Positions 7,759-16,443 of a stretch of DNA of 64,000 bases are shown in pieces (positions within the stretch are counted from its first letter, which is position 1; each line of letters opens with the position of its first letter). A model generated the notes under the pieces. The model was not told where the DNA came from, searched no databases, and was given only the letters and a program-made list of their open reading frames with translations. The DNA comes from Chlamydia trachomatis (lineage in GTDB: Bacteria; Chlamydiota; Chlamydiia; Chlamydiales; 2-12-FULL-49-11). The translations under genes were made by a program, and so were the position numbers. Location: assembly GCA_945872565.1 (NCBI GenBank), contig CAMBZN010000007.1, forward strand, positions 1 to 64,000, given 5' to 3'.

Positions 7759-9240
7759 ATGAAATATCTACTTGCCATTGAAGCCTCTGACTTTAGTGTA
7801 AAAGCAATGCTTGTTGATAAAAATGGTGAAGTTGTCTACTCAACACAAAAGTCACTAAAGCCCCTCCACCCCTTTCATGGTCATATTGAACTAGATCCAG
7901 AGGAGATTTTTACCACAGTAAAAGAGGTTGTCCTTGACCTTGTTGATCAGTCAGAAATTGATATATTTTCCATCCAGGGTTTAGGGGTGACTTCAGCTTG
8001 TGGAACTGTTATCGTGTGGGATAAAGAGACGAAAAAACCCCTTTGGAATGCAATTTTAGCCGGCGATAACAGAACAAGAGCTATTTGTCACAGTCTAAAA
8101 GATCATCAATCAACCATTCATGAAAAAACTGGAGCACCTCTATCCACTTATGGACCTGCCACTAAACTTCGTTGGATTTTAGATAATGCAAAAAACGTTA
8201 ATTTAGAAAATTGCCTTTTTGGCGGCCTAAATACTTATCTTTTATGGAGATTAACAGATTCGAAGGTTTTTATTACCGACATGTCAAGCGCTGCAAAATC
8301 TCTTCTTTTCAACATTCACCTGCAAACGTGGGACGATGATCTAATAAAAATCTTTGGAGTGGTTAAGTGGATGCTTCCAGAAATACGGAGCTGTAATGAA
8401 ATTTATGGCTTTGTAGATGAGGGTTTATTTGGTGTAAAAACGCCCATCTGTTCATCAGTAAGCGCTGTTGGAGGCGCTATGTTTGCAGCCGATTGTCACA
8501 AAATGGGAGACGTACATTTGCTTGCTGGGGCATCGGCATTTTTAGTGATGAACGTTGGAAATTCACCTATAAAAAGTACAAACTCCCTTGTAAGTACTGT
8601 AGCATTCTCACTTAAAAATAGACCTGCAACGTTTTGTCTAGAAGCAATGACCCCTTCTGCTGGTAGTGTTATTGAGTGGTTAGAATCTCATCTTGGAATC
8701 ATAAGATCCGCTAAAGAGGTAGAAGGGTTAGCTTATAGTGTCCCTGATTCTGGTGGGGTCTACTTTGTTCCAGCAATTACTGGCCTTAACTTCTCACTTG
8801 ACAAAAGCAGAGTGCAGGCTAGTTTATTAGGACTTTCTCCTAGCACAAACATCGGCCATATTTGCAGAGCTTGCCTAGAGGGCATTGCTTTTTTAATTAG
8901 AGATGGTTTTGAGCTATACAAACAAAACTCAAATGCTCATAGCAATAAAATCACTTGCTCTGGGGGGATGAGTGAAAACGTTTTTTTCCTGCAAATTACT
9001 GCCGATTTAATGGGTGAAACAATTGTTAGACCAAAAGAAATACAACTATCTTTGCTTGGTGCAGCATATCTTGCCGGACTAACCCTTGGAATTTGGAAAA
9101 GTCAGGAACAAATTCAAACACTTTTCTCTTTTGATAGGGCGTTTAAGCCTAGTTTAGAGGAAAAAGATAAAATTGTAATGATTAGAGATTGGAAAAAGGC
9201 GGTTAAATCAGCGCTGGTTTTTAATGATATAGTCGATTAA
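7759..9240 (+). CDS. FGGY-family, glycerol-kinase-like protein lacking key catalytic residues
   Basis: 493 residues, full length for glycerol kinase and collinear with it (HIELDPEEIF, WDKETKKPLWNAI, ATKLRWILDN, VYFVPAITGLNFSLD, RACLEGIAFLIRDG, GAAYLAGLTLG). Residues essential in GlpK are changed. The N-terminal phosphate loop (normally DQGTTSSR) reads EASDFSVK. The glycerol-binding Asn-Gln-Arg-Glu reads TSAC (about 78-81). The catalytic GDQ reads VGG (about 238-240), so the general-base Asp is missing. It therefore looks like a pseudo-kinase or an enzyme with a changed substrate, not GlpK proper. A Shine-Dalgarno (AGAGGAAC) precedes the ATG. No glycerol transporter or GlpD is adjacent. Confidence 0.8.
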   Translation: MKYLLAIEASDFSVKAMLVDKNGEVVYSTQKSLKPLHPFHGHIELDPEEIFTTVKEVVLDLVDQSEIDIFSIQGLGVTSACGTVIVWDKETKKPLWNAILAGDNRTRAICHSLKDHQSTIHEKTGAPLSTYGPATKLRWILDNAKNVNLENCLFGGLNTYLLWRLTDSKVFITDMSSAAKSLLFNIHLQTWDDDLIKIFGVVKWMLPEIRSCNEIYGFVDEGLFGVKTPICSSVSAVGGAMFAADCHKMGDVHLLAGASAFLVMNVGNSPIKSTNSLVSTVAFSLKNRPATFCLEAMTPSAGSVIEWLESHLGIIRSAKEVEGLAYSVPDSGGVYFVPAITGLNFSLDKSRVQASLLGLSPSTNIGHICRACLEGIAFLIRDGFELYKQNSNAHSNKITCSGGMSENVFFLQITADLMGETIVRPKEIQLSLLGAAYLAGLTLGIWKSQEQIQTLFSFDRAFKPSLEEKDKIVMIRDWKKAVKSALVFNDIVD

Positions 9241-9243
9241 ACG

Positions 9244-9272
9244 TTGCATAACAAAATTCTACTAGTTACACT
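9244..9272 (+). promoter_or_regulatory. Promoter candidate for adk
   Basis: TTGCAT (9244-9249), 17 nt, TACACT (9267-9272). This leaves a leader of about 22 nt holding the Shine-Dalgarno CGGAGAAAGAG before the ATG at 9302, a conventional arrangement. Confidence 0.5.
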
Positions 9273-9301
9273 ATTTTACTAAAAACACGGAGAAAGAGAA
9301 T

Positions 9302-9928
9302 ATGCACATTGTTTTAATTGGGCCACCAGGATCTGGAAAAGGAACACAAGCTTTAAAATTAGCTAAAGAATATAGCCTTGATCACATAAGTACAGGGGAC
9401 CTTTTAAGACACAATCCACATCTTACTGAAGAACAAAAAATGATTATTAACAGCGGAAAATTGATTCCTGATCAGATGATGCTTGAAATTCTCAAATCAA
9501 AGTTAGATTTATGTGGAAAAAATGGATGGATTCTTGATGGGTATCCAAGAACAGTTGCACAAGCTGAAAGCCTTTTTTCCATTCTTTCAACAACTAATTT
9601 TCAAGTACTTTATTTCCATATTAATGAAGATGAGCTCTTAGATCGAATCACTGGTAGATTAACATGCACCTCTTGCGGAGCTGTCTATCACATCAAAAGC
9701 AGCCCCCCTGTTAAAGAAAATGTTTGCGATGATTGCAAAGGAGATTTAACTCACCGCAAAGATGACACTAAAGAAGTCATAAGAAAACGTTTAGAAACCT
9801 ACCATCAATTCACTTTACCTGTAATTAATTATTACAAAAAGAAACAAATTCTCCATCAAATAGAATCTGGTAACGCTAAAACCATACAAGAAATATTTGA
9901 ATCCGTGAAAAATGCTCTATCTCTCTAA
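9302..9928 (+). CDS. adk: Adenylate kinase
   Basis: Adk interconverts ATP + AMP and 2 ADP. The P-loop GPPGSGKGT is at 7-15, DHISTGDLLR binds AMP, DGYPRT is the next signature, and GRLTC opens the LID. The LID carries two CxxC pairs (CTSC and CDDC), so it is the zinc-binding type. Length (208) is normal. The next gene encodes a nucleotide transporter, so the pair can balance imported ATP against the adenylate pool; that link is inferred from adjacency. Shine-Dalgarno GGAGAAAGAG. Confidence 0.97.
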   Translation: MHIVLIGPPGSGKGTQALKLAKEYSLDHISTGDLLRHNPHLTEEQKMIINSGKLIPDQMMLEILKSKLDLCGKNGWILDGYPRTVAQAESLFSILSTTNFQVLYFHINEDELLDRITGRLTCTSCGAVYHIKSSPPVKENVCDDCKGDLTHRKDDTKEVIRKRLETYHQFTLPVINYYKKKQILHQIESGNAKTIQEIFESVKNALSL

Positions 9929-9957
9929 TTCGATTGCAAACAATTCTAACTCTTGGT

Positions 9958-9971
9958 ATTCTTTAAAGAAT
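9958..9971. promoter_or_regulatory. 14-bp perfect palindrome between adk and the nucleotide transporter
   Basis: ATTCTTTAAAGAAT is its own reverse complement and lies 33 nt upstream of the transporter start. It has no loop, so a protein-binding operator is more likely than a hairpin. In AT-rich DNA it could also be chance. Confidence 0.35.
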
Positions 9972-10004
9972 TTTGGACATGTGAAATTTCAACAATAAGG
10001 AAAT

Positions 10005-11501
10005 ATGGAAGAAGCGGACTTAACACAAGATTTTAGTAAGTGGCGAAGACGCCTTTGGCCATTTCATCGATCTGAGATTAAGAAACTTCTCCCATTAGTA
10101 TTAATTAAATTTTTAATCTCTTTAGCGTATTGTATTCTTACTAATCTAAAAGAAGGGCTTGTAGTTACTGCAGAAGGTTCTGGCGCCGAAGTAATCCCTG
10201 TACTAAAAGGTTGGGTTGTTCTTCCAGCCGCTTTTGTTATGGCAATTGTCTATTCCAAGTTAAGCCATGTGCTCAAGAAAAAAACCTTATTTTACACAGT
10301 GCTTGGCGGTTTTTTAACCGCTATTTTTTTATATGGATTTATTCTATACCCCAACGCAGAATTTTTCACTCCAACTGCATCTTCTGATTGGTTACTACAG
10401 AAACTTGGAACCAAGTATAGCCACTGGATAGCTATTTACAGAAATTGGATTCATTCCCTCCTATTTTTGACTGCAGAACTTTGGGGCGCTGTTGTTATCT
10501 TACTAATGTTTTGGGGTTTTGCAAATGATGTAACCAATGTGTCTGAGGCAAAAAGATCCTATAACATGTACATTGCTGCAGGTGATGTTGCTGCATTTTC
10601 CACAGGACCAATAGTGTGCTTTATCATCAAAAAGCTTAACATCTTCCCCTACATATTTACCGTTCAAACCCTTCTTTCCATTACAATTCTTATCGGATTT
10701 GTTATTATGTGGATTTATTGGTGGGTAAATAAGAATGTGATAGATCACATGCGCATCCAAAAAGCACCCTCTAACCCTAAAATTAAAGAAAAAGTAACTT
10801 TATTGGATGGTTTTAAGCTAATCAGCAAATCCCCCTACCTTTTAGGAATTGCAGTACTAGTAATAGGTTACGGCCTATGCATGACCTTAATTGAGGTTAG
10901 CTGGAAAGCAAATGTGAAATTACTTTACCCAAAAGCTGCTGATTTTCAGATATTTACAAGTAAAGTCATGTCTTCTGTTGGATTTATCGCCTTTATTATT
11001 TCGATGTTTTTCGGAACAAACATTATTCGAAGATTTGGATGGAGGTTTAGCGCTCTAATCTCACCTGTACTTGTCGGCGGTACTGGAATTTTGTTCTTTG
11101 TTGCACTAATGTTTAAAGATTATCTATCTATCTTTACAGGACTTTTAGGGATAACACCCCTTACGTTCATTGTTTTTCTAGGAGCTTTTCAAAACGTCTC
11201 TTCCAAAGTCACCAAATACGCCTTTTTTGACCCTACAAAGGAAATGGCTTACATTCCATTGTCTCAAAAGGAAAAAGTGCGCGGAAAAGCAGCTATAGAA
11301 GTGGTTGGCTCACGGCTAGGTAAATCAGGAGCTTCTTGGATTCAAATTGTTTTTCTAGACTTATTCGGCTCAGGATCAATACTTTCTATTTCAAATTTAT
11401 TAGTTCCTATTATCGTATTAACCACTGTATGTTGGATTTATTCTGTAAATCATCTTGGTAAGGAATTCTCGGAAAAGACAACAACACCTGCAAAGATTTA
11501 G
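10005..11501 (+). CDS. Nucleotide transport protein, ATP/ADP translocase (TLC) family
   Basis: 498 residues with about 12 hydrophobic segments. Family landmarks include NLKEGLVVTAEGSGAEVIP near residue 48, FWGFANDVTNVSEAKRSY near 170, and a late KEKVRGKAAIEVVGSRLGKSG loop. Such carriers exchange host ATP for bacterial ADP or import (d)NTPs with protons. Substrate choice cannot be read here; the usual Lys-Asp-Thr of the first loop is Lys-Glu-Gly, so it need not be the ADP/ATP isoform. Its place after adk supports an adenylate role. Shine-Dalgarno AAGGAAAT. Confidence 0.93.
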   Translation: MEEADLTQDFSKWRRRLWPFHRSEIKKLLPLVLIKFLISLAYCILTNLKEGLVVTAEGSGAEVIPVLKGWVVLPAAFVMAIVYSKLSHVLKKKTLFYTVLGGFLTAIFLYGFILYPNAEFFTPTASSDWLLQKLGTKYSHWIAIYRNWIHSLLFLTAELWGAVVILLMFWGFANDVTNVSEAKRSYNMYIAAGDVAAFSTGPIVCFIIKKLNIFPYIFTVQTLLSITILIGFVIMWIYWWVNKNVIDHMRIQKAPSNPKIKEKVTLLDGFKLISKSPYLLGIAVLVIGYGLCMTLIEVSWKANVKLLYPKAADFQIFTSKVMSSVGFIAFIISMFFGTNIIRRFGWRFSALISPVLVGGTGILFFVALMFKDYLSIFTGLLGITPLTFIVFLGAFQNVSSKVTKYAFFDPTKEMAYIPLSQKEKVRGKAAIEVVGSRLGKSGASWIQIVFLDLFGSGSILSISNLLVPIIVLTTVCWIYSVNHLGKEFSEKTTTPAKI

Positions 11502-11586
11502 ATAAAAAATATTTTAATTCATCCTTAGATGGCTAATAAATCTTTAGAAATGCTAAACTATACTTTTACAGAAAGAAGGAGTTATT

Positions 11587-12726
11587 ATGAGTAAATTTAA
11601 AAATATAAATTGGACTAGTCTACTTTTCATACTTGGTTATCACATTCTTCTAGTAACATTGCTTCCCTTGTATTTTATTCTATACACCCCCTCTGCATTA
11701 CTCTTAGGATTAACAGTCGGTTTATTCATAGCTTCAGGGCTTGCAATTACTGCTGGCTATCACAGATTGTTCTCCCATTCCACTTACAAGACAAACAGAT
11801 TTATAGAATTTATTATGCTATTTTTTGGCACTCTTGCCACTCAAGGGAGCGCCTTACGATGGTCTTATGATCACCGTCATCATCATGCTCATATTGATGG
11901 GGATGAAGATCCATATTCTGTTACTAAAGGATTTTGGCACGCACATATCCTTTGGATGTTAAAAAATGAAAATCCAATGGACAAGATGCAAATTACTGCC
12001 GATTTAAGGAGAAACCCGCTAATTAATTTTCAGCATAAGTACTATGTTTGGTTGATGGTAGGGGTTAATCTCTTCACAACAGGACTTGTATGGCTAGCAA
12101 CTGGTGATTTATTTGGTGCCTTCATCTTCAGTTGGGTGTTAAGACAGTTTCTATCACATCATACTACATGGTTTATTAACTCTTTAGCTCATTATTGGGG
12201 CCATCAGAATTACTCAACCGAGCATACAGCGGTTGATAATTACATCTTATGCTTTCTAACATTTGGTGAGGGGTATCACAACTACCACCATACTTTTGCT
12301 AATGACTACAGAAATGGCATCAGATGGTACCATTTTGACCCTACAAAGTGGTTGATTTGGACATTGAGTAAGCTTGGTCTTGCAAGAAACCTTCGCAAAT
12401 CTCAAGAAACAAGAATCCTTTCCCTGATGCTTAAAGAACACAAAGAAGCTCTTATAGATAGAATTAAAAACTCACTTATAGAGAAAAAAGATGCAGCAGA
12501 GGAAAAAGTAAACAAATTCACAGAGTCTTTATCAGAAAAACTTGCCAACCTACAAGCTCTTGCAAAGGAACTAAAAGATGCAAAGCATGACAAACTTACC
12601 TTGCCAGCATCAGTAAAAAAACTCTCAGCTGACATCAAGATGCTAAAAAAATCTCTAAGAAAAGATTGGCGGGAGTGGAGAAGGTTCTCTAAGAGCATCA
12701 TGAAAGTTAAGGTCAAGGCTGCGTAA
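11587..12726 (+). CDS. Membrane fatty-acid (acyl-CoA delta-9 type) desaturase with C-terminal coiled coil
   Basis: 379 residues. The three histidine boxes of the family are present: HRLFSH (59-64), DHRHHH (95-100) and GEGYHNYHH (about 225-236), together with NSLAHYWGHQNY. These bind the di-iron centre. Four transmembrane segments flank the boxes. The enzyme introduces a double bond in a fatty acyl chain using O2. Residues from about 285 to the end are an extra charged, helical, Lys/Glu-rich extension predicted as coiled coil, absent from typical bacterial DesC. Shine-Dalgarno AGAAGGAG. Confidence 0.92.
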   Translation: MSKFKNINWTSLLFILGYHILLVTLLPLYFILYTPSALLLGLTVGLFIASGLAITAGYHRLFSHSTYKTNRFIEFIMLFFGTLATQGSALRWSYDHRHHHAHIDGDEDPYSVTKGFWHAHILWMLKNENPMDKMQITADLRRNPLINFQHKYYVWLMVGVNLFTTGLVWLATGDLFGAFIFSWVLRQFLSHHTTWFINSLAHYWGHQNYSTEHTAVDNYILCFLTFGEGYHNYHHTFANDYRNGIRWYHFDPTKWLIWTLSKLGLARNLRKSQETRILSLMLKEHKEALIDRIKNSLIEKKDAAEEKVNKFTESLSEKLANLQALAKELKDAKHDKLTLPASVKKLSADIKMLKKSLRKDWREWRRFSKSIMKVKVKAA

Positions 12727-12742
12727 AATCTATTTAACTGGT

Positions 12743-13732
12743 TTAAATGTACCAGTTAAGAGCAACAACTGCATTGTAAATACCTGTGGCATTTATTGAG
12801 TAACCAGTAATCCATCCGCCGAAAATAATTCCCACATTCTTATTAAAATTATACTCAATTGCAGGGGCAAACGATAGAGTATAAGTAGAGTTAGGATTAC
12901 CAACCGGAACAGTTGAATCCCCTTTAAAAGTTGATCCTGTCATATAAAGGTTTTCAATATCTAACGCTAAAGCCCAATGCAGCGATAAAGTAAGCTCTAA
13001 CCCTATGTCGAAAATAAAAGAGGCACCTCGGAAGAGCTTTCCTCTAGTATCATCGGAACCCCCAAAATAGTTTGTTCCGTTTACTTCAAATGGTTGAAAA
13101 AAGATCATTGAGTATGCAGCCCTTGCTGCTAGAAAATTCTCCTTGTATATGTGAAAAAGCTTTGATCCGACGGCATAAATTTTTGTACTATACCCCCCAT
13201 TTCCAATTCCATCATTTCCTGAAAAGATAGGGTTTAAATTATCAAATTTTCCCGAAGGAAACACCTGGGACAATCCAACCTTAAAAGTAGTGTTGTAATA
13301 CCTTTTGTCATCACGAATAATCTGAAAACTCGGTCCGATAATTAAATCACCCATTCCAATATAGCTCTTTCCCGACCCATAGGTGTAAGTAAATTGTGGT
13401 AGAATATTGATATCCACTCGATCAGTTAAGCCCAATTGACACACTTCAACAGAGTTAATTGCGTCACTGCGTTTTTTTGCTCTATGAAAATGTCCATTAG
13501 ATCCAAAAAATCCAATATCTTGAACAAAAAAAGCGTACGGTTCAAAGTTGAAATGCCCAGCAGGCACTGTATAGGCAGAAGTGGTGAGCAAAGGACCAGT
13601 AAGCCATGGACCCACTGGAACATATTTTGAAGTTTTTCCCTCTTGCTTGTGAATATTCTGCAAATCAGAATCTTCCCCGGTATCAGCAAGTAAAGCGGCC
13701 CAAAAAAGACAAATCCAAATAATACGTATCAT
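12743..13732 (-). CDS. Outer-membrane beta-barrel protein, MetA-like/porin type
   Basis: 329 residues beginning with a signal peptide (hydrophobic core about 2-16, cleavage near ALLADT). The mature part alternates polar and aromatic residues, is rich in Gly, Tyr and Phe, and ends in an aromatic strand (ALNWYI) as outer-membrane barrels do. The overall look is that of the phenol-MetA-degradation/transporter-like barrel family, but the substrate is unknown. It follows the YheT-like gene by 10 nt and is probably co-transcribed. It is convergent with the desaturase gene. Confidence 0.75.
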   Translation of the reverse strand: MIRIIWICLFWAALLADTGEDSDLQNIHKQEGKTSKYVPVGPWLTGPLLTTSAYTVPAGHFNFEPYAFFVQDIGFFGSNGHFHRAKKRSDAINSVEVCQLGLTDRVDINILPQFTYTYGSGKSYIGMGDLIIGPSFQIIRDDKRYYNTTFKVGLSQVFPSGKFDNLNPIFSGNDGIGNGGYSTKIYAVGSKLFHIYKENFLAARAAYSMIFFQPFEVNGTNYFGGSDDTRGKLFRGASFIFDIGLELTLSLHWALALDIENLYMTGSTFKGDSTVPVGNPNSTYTLSFAPAIEYNFNKNVGIIFGGWITGYSINATGIYNAVVALNWYI

Positions 13733-13742
13733 GAAATGATTT

Positions 13743-14714
13743 TTAACACTGGCCTAATATATTTTCAACCCATTTTTCAATTAGATTATCCATCCAACGT
13801 AAATCCTTAAAAACATTAAGACCTATAAAGCCAATATGCCCCCCATAGGCAGTTTTTAATACATCCACATTATCTGGAAGAACTATATCATCCAGCTCAT
13901 TAGCAGCAATGATTGGATCATCCTCGGCAAGTAATATTTTTGTAGGGATTTTAATATCTTGAACAAAACTTTTACTACTGCATTGCTTATAATAATCAAC
14001 AGCGGAAGAAAAATTAGCTCTTTTTGCAATATAAATTTCGTCAATATCATTGATACTTGTGTTTAGCGAAATATTATGGGGAGGCAATTCCGGAAATGTC
14101 TTATGCAAATAGTCAATATGTGTGTATAACCTTTTTGAAAAATAATCAGAGTACACTTTATTTTTAGGTAATGAAAATCGATGTGCGCTGGTTAAAAGAT
14201 TTATCGGCGGCGATACCGCATAAACACCAGTCAAAAGATTGGAATTTTTTCTTCCAAGCTCACCAGCAAGCTTTACTGTTTGATGGGCGCCAAGAGAAAA
14301 CCCTACTAGTACGATGTTTGTTGCAGGAAAATGTTTCTTGAAATCTAACAATGCCTTTTCTATATCATTACTGCTTCCAGCATGGTAGATATTTTGAGCT
14401 AAATCTTTGCCTATCCCACACCCTCTCATATTTAATCGTATCACTTGACGACCATTTTGATAGGCCTTATTTGCAACTCTTTTCACATACGTAGACTTAC
14501 TACTACCGCACAATCCATGCAAAAGCGCTACAGACCCTTTATTTTGCTCCCAATCCTTTGGTGTAGATATTTCTAAAGAGATCACATCTCCATCATCTAA
14601 TTTGACAAAATGAGTTTTTGAAGGGGGCTCTTTTGCTAAGTCAAAATAATTAGAAAGCACCGTTTGGTAGTAAGGGCTTTTAACTAAAGGTTTGAAATCA
14701 ATCTTTTCTCTCAT
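13743..14714 (-). CDS. YheT/EMB8-family alpha/beta hydrolase
   Basis: 323 residues. LLHGLCGSSKSTYVKR is the oxyanion region typical of YheT, RLNMRGCG follows it, the nucleophile elbow is GFSLGAH, the acid lies in LLAEDDPII and the catalytic His in YGGHIGFIG. No signal peptide, so it should be cytosolic. YheT proteins are predicted esterases of unknown substrate. The ATG at 14714 has no Shine-Dalgarno but has a promoter 8 nt upstream. Confidence 0.88.
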   Translation of the reverse strand: MREKIDFKPLVKSPYYQTVLSNYFDLAKEPPSKTHFVKLDDGDVISLEISTPKDWEQNKGSVALLHGLCGSSKSTYVKRVANKAYQNGRQVIRLNMRGCGIGKDLAQNIYHAGSSNDIEKALLDFKKHFPATNIVLVGFSLGAHQTVKLAGELGRKNSNLLTGVYAVSPPINLLTSAHRFSLPKNKVYSDYFSKRLYTHIDYLHKTFPELPPHNISLNTSINDIDEIYIAKRANFSSAVDYYKQCSSKSFVQDIKIPTKILLAEDDPIIAANELDDIVLPDNVDVLKTAYGGHIGFIGLNVFKDLRWMDNLIEKWVENILGQC

Positions 14715-14722
14715 ATTTACTC

Positions 14723-14750
14723 ATTATAAGGAGAAATTCATTTCTTACAA
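14723..14750 (-). promoter_or_regulatory. Promoter with consensus -10, leaderless geometry (YheT-like gene)
   Basis: TTGTAA (14750-14745), 16 nt, TATAAT (14728-14723), then 8 nt to the ATG at 14714. No Shine-Dalgarno intervenes. Confidence 0.6.
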
Positions 14751-14808
14751 TAGAGTTTGCTTCTTATTTCGATTTTTTGTATGTAAGAATTTAACAAGGA
14801 ATTTATCT

Positions 14809-15456
14809 ATGTATACGCCAGAAGAAATACGGATATCACATCCCACTCACTTTGATAAATGTCTTTACACACCATCTGAAGAAAATTCTAAACTTCCTTG
14901 TAGAAAAAAAGAGATTATTAAAGACCCCTTTGAATCCTCTATCATCTCATACATCAGTTCAGTGCTCCCGGTTGCTGGAACTTTACAACAAACCCCTGAT
15001 GGATTTGTTTACCTAGATATTGCCAATGAATATATCACCTCTATCATCCCTTTTTTCAATGATCCATCCATCGATAAACCACCCTATTTTGATAAAGATT
15101 TTAAAGGGGGCGCACACATTGCAGTAGCATCTTCCTATGAGGAAAAAAAACTCTACGCCTCTTTACCCCTTGGTGAAGTATTTTCTTTTTCAGTCACAGG
15201 CTGCTTTAAATCAACCTTGATGTACGATATTAGAAATAAATATGTATGGTACCTTACCATCTCATCAGATGAATTACAGGGAATAAGAAGGTCAATTGGC
15301 CTCTCTCCCCTACCAGATGGGGAAACTTTCTACATCACCCTAGCCTATAAGAAAGCATTTTTATCGTTAAATGACCTAATTACAGATGCCTCCAAAAACC
15401 GCATTACTCTATCCGAAAGCGCCATTTTACTAAATAAGTTAAGAGATAATAAATAG
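14809..15456 (+). CDS. Hypothetical protein, possible 2H-phosphoesterase-like fold
   Basis: 215 residues, no signal or membrane segment with the ATG at 14809, which has AACAAGGA upstream. The 39 codons open before it look random. I do not recognise a family. Two features suggest a 2H-type fold: GGAHIAVAS (His-x-hydrophobic) and, about 75 residues later, FYITLAYKK, which looks like the second H-x-T-L motif with His replaced by Tyr. If right, it would be a one-histidine, probably inactive or altered, relative. This is a low-confidence reading. Confidence 0.6.
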   Translation: MYTPEEIRISHPTHFDKCLYTPSEENSKLPCRKKEIIKDPFESSIISYISSVLPVAGTLQQTPDGFVYLDIANEYITSIIPFFNDPSIDKPPYFDKDFKGGAHIAVASSYEEKKLYASLPLGEVFSFSVTGCFKSTLMYDIRNKYVWYLTISSDELQGIRRSIGLSPLPDGETFYITLAYKKAFLSLNDLITDASKNRITLSESAILLNKLRDNK

Positions 15457-15523
15457 AGAAAAAACTTTTCTTAAATGTTTCCTTGCTCTAAAATATTGTG
15501 AGTTCATCTATTTTAGAGGCATT

Positions 15524-16084
15524 TTGTTTAAAATAATTCCTACTCTTACTCTGTTTGCATTTAACTTCTGCTTTGCATCTAGCGATGCTGTTCCATTTAG
15601 GGCTTTAACGCAAGTTGCTTATACTGAAGATTTAACAACCATCACTTTAGATGATGGCTCTGTATGGGAAACTAAAGATTACCCCTCTTGTGCAGAAGCT
15701 GCCCTTTGGTCTGTTAACGATCCAATTCTTATTTACCCTTCTAAAGATATTTTTGTAAAAGAGGAGTATTCTTTATACAACGAACAACTGCGCACCTTTT
15801 CTCATGTAAATCTACTATCCACATCAAAATCAAACCTTCCAACATTTCTCTCTATTTCAAATGTTAACTATGACAAAAATATCATCACCATTGAAAATGT
15901 TTCTAAAGAAAAAATTCATTTTGAAGTCACATCATCCAAGCTAGAAAATTGGAGGGTGGGTGATGCTATTATTTTAGGTTGGAATAAAGATATGGGCGCA
16001 GGAAGTGACTTGAAATTCCCTTATATCTTAATCAATACACCAAATAAAAATTTTTTAAAAGCAAGTTATATACAATCTATCTAA
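15524..16084 (+). CDS. Hypothetical secreted protein, TTG start
   Basis: 186 residues. The N-terminus is a signal peptide (hydrophobic core about 4-16, cleavage near CFASSDA). The start is TTG with Shine-Dalgarno AGAGG at the right distance; no ATG gives the signal. The mature part is beta-rich with a repeated theme: ITLDDGSVWET early and ITIENVSKEKIHFEV later, each followed by a W-x-V/N-x-x-D-x-I-x-I turn (WSVNDPILI, WRVGDAIIL). This suggests two copies of one small beta domain. No family recognised. The next gene follows after 11 nt. Confidence 0.7.
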   Translation: MFKIIPTLTLFAFNFCFASSDAVPFRALTQVAYTEDLTTITLDDGSVWETKDYPSCAEAALWSVNDPILIYPSKDIFVKEEYSLYNEQLRTFSHVNLLSTSKSNLPTFLSISNVNYDKNIITIENVSKEKIHFEVTSSKLENWRVGDAIILGWNKDMGAGSDLKFPYILINTPNKNFLKASYIQSI

Positions 16085-16095
16085 CAAGGAGAATT

Positions 16096-16443
16096 ATGCA
16101 AAGAGGTTCAGCAGTAGCACACGCAGTAGCAAGACCTGTAACACGACTAGAAGCTCAAGTGGCAGCTTCTGATGGAATCAGCCAAAGAGGGATTGGAATA
16201 ATCGCCCTGATTTTTATTTCGATTATTGTGATTTGTATATTTACTGCCTTTGCCCCTCCGTTACTTGCATTAGTTGGTTGTATTGGTACTGTGATCGCTG
16301 CAGTTGTGATAGGCTGCATTATTGGAACATGCAAGAGTACTTATCTAGAGAAGTCTTCTGGGGTGACAGCTTCAGACTTAGAGGCACTAAGGCCCCGCCC
16401 TTCAGGTTTTGCCGTATCCTATAGAAGAGGGCGCTATTGGTAA
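16096..16443 (+). CDS. Inc-like protein with bilobed hydrophobic domain
   Basis: 115 residues. A polar N-terminus (about 1-31) is followed by two long hydrophobic lobes (about 32-57 and 60-84) with a very short turn, then a basic tail. This bilobed pattern is the hallmark of chlamydial inclusion-membrane proteins, which are secreted by type III secretion and inserted in the vacuole membrane. Assignment rests on topology only. Shine-Dalgarno AAGGAG. The 3' end overlaps the convergent gene by 10 nt. Confidence 0.6.
   Translation: MQRGSAVAHAVARPVTRLEAQVAASDGISQRGIGIIALIFISIIVICIFTAFAPPLLALVGCIGTVIAAVVIGCIIGTCKSTYLEKSSGVTASDLEALRPRPSGFAVSYRRGRYW

Noticed and set aside
7759-9240. Calling the gene glpK
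   Set aside because: The glycerol-binding Arg-Glu and the catalytic Asp are missing, so the enzyme name is not supported.
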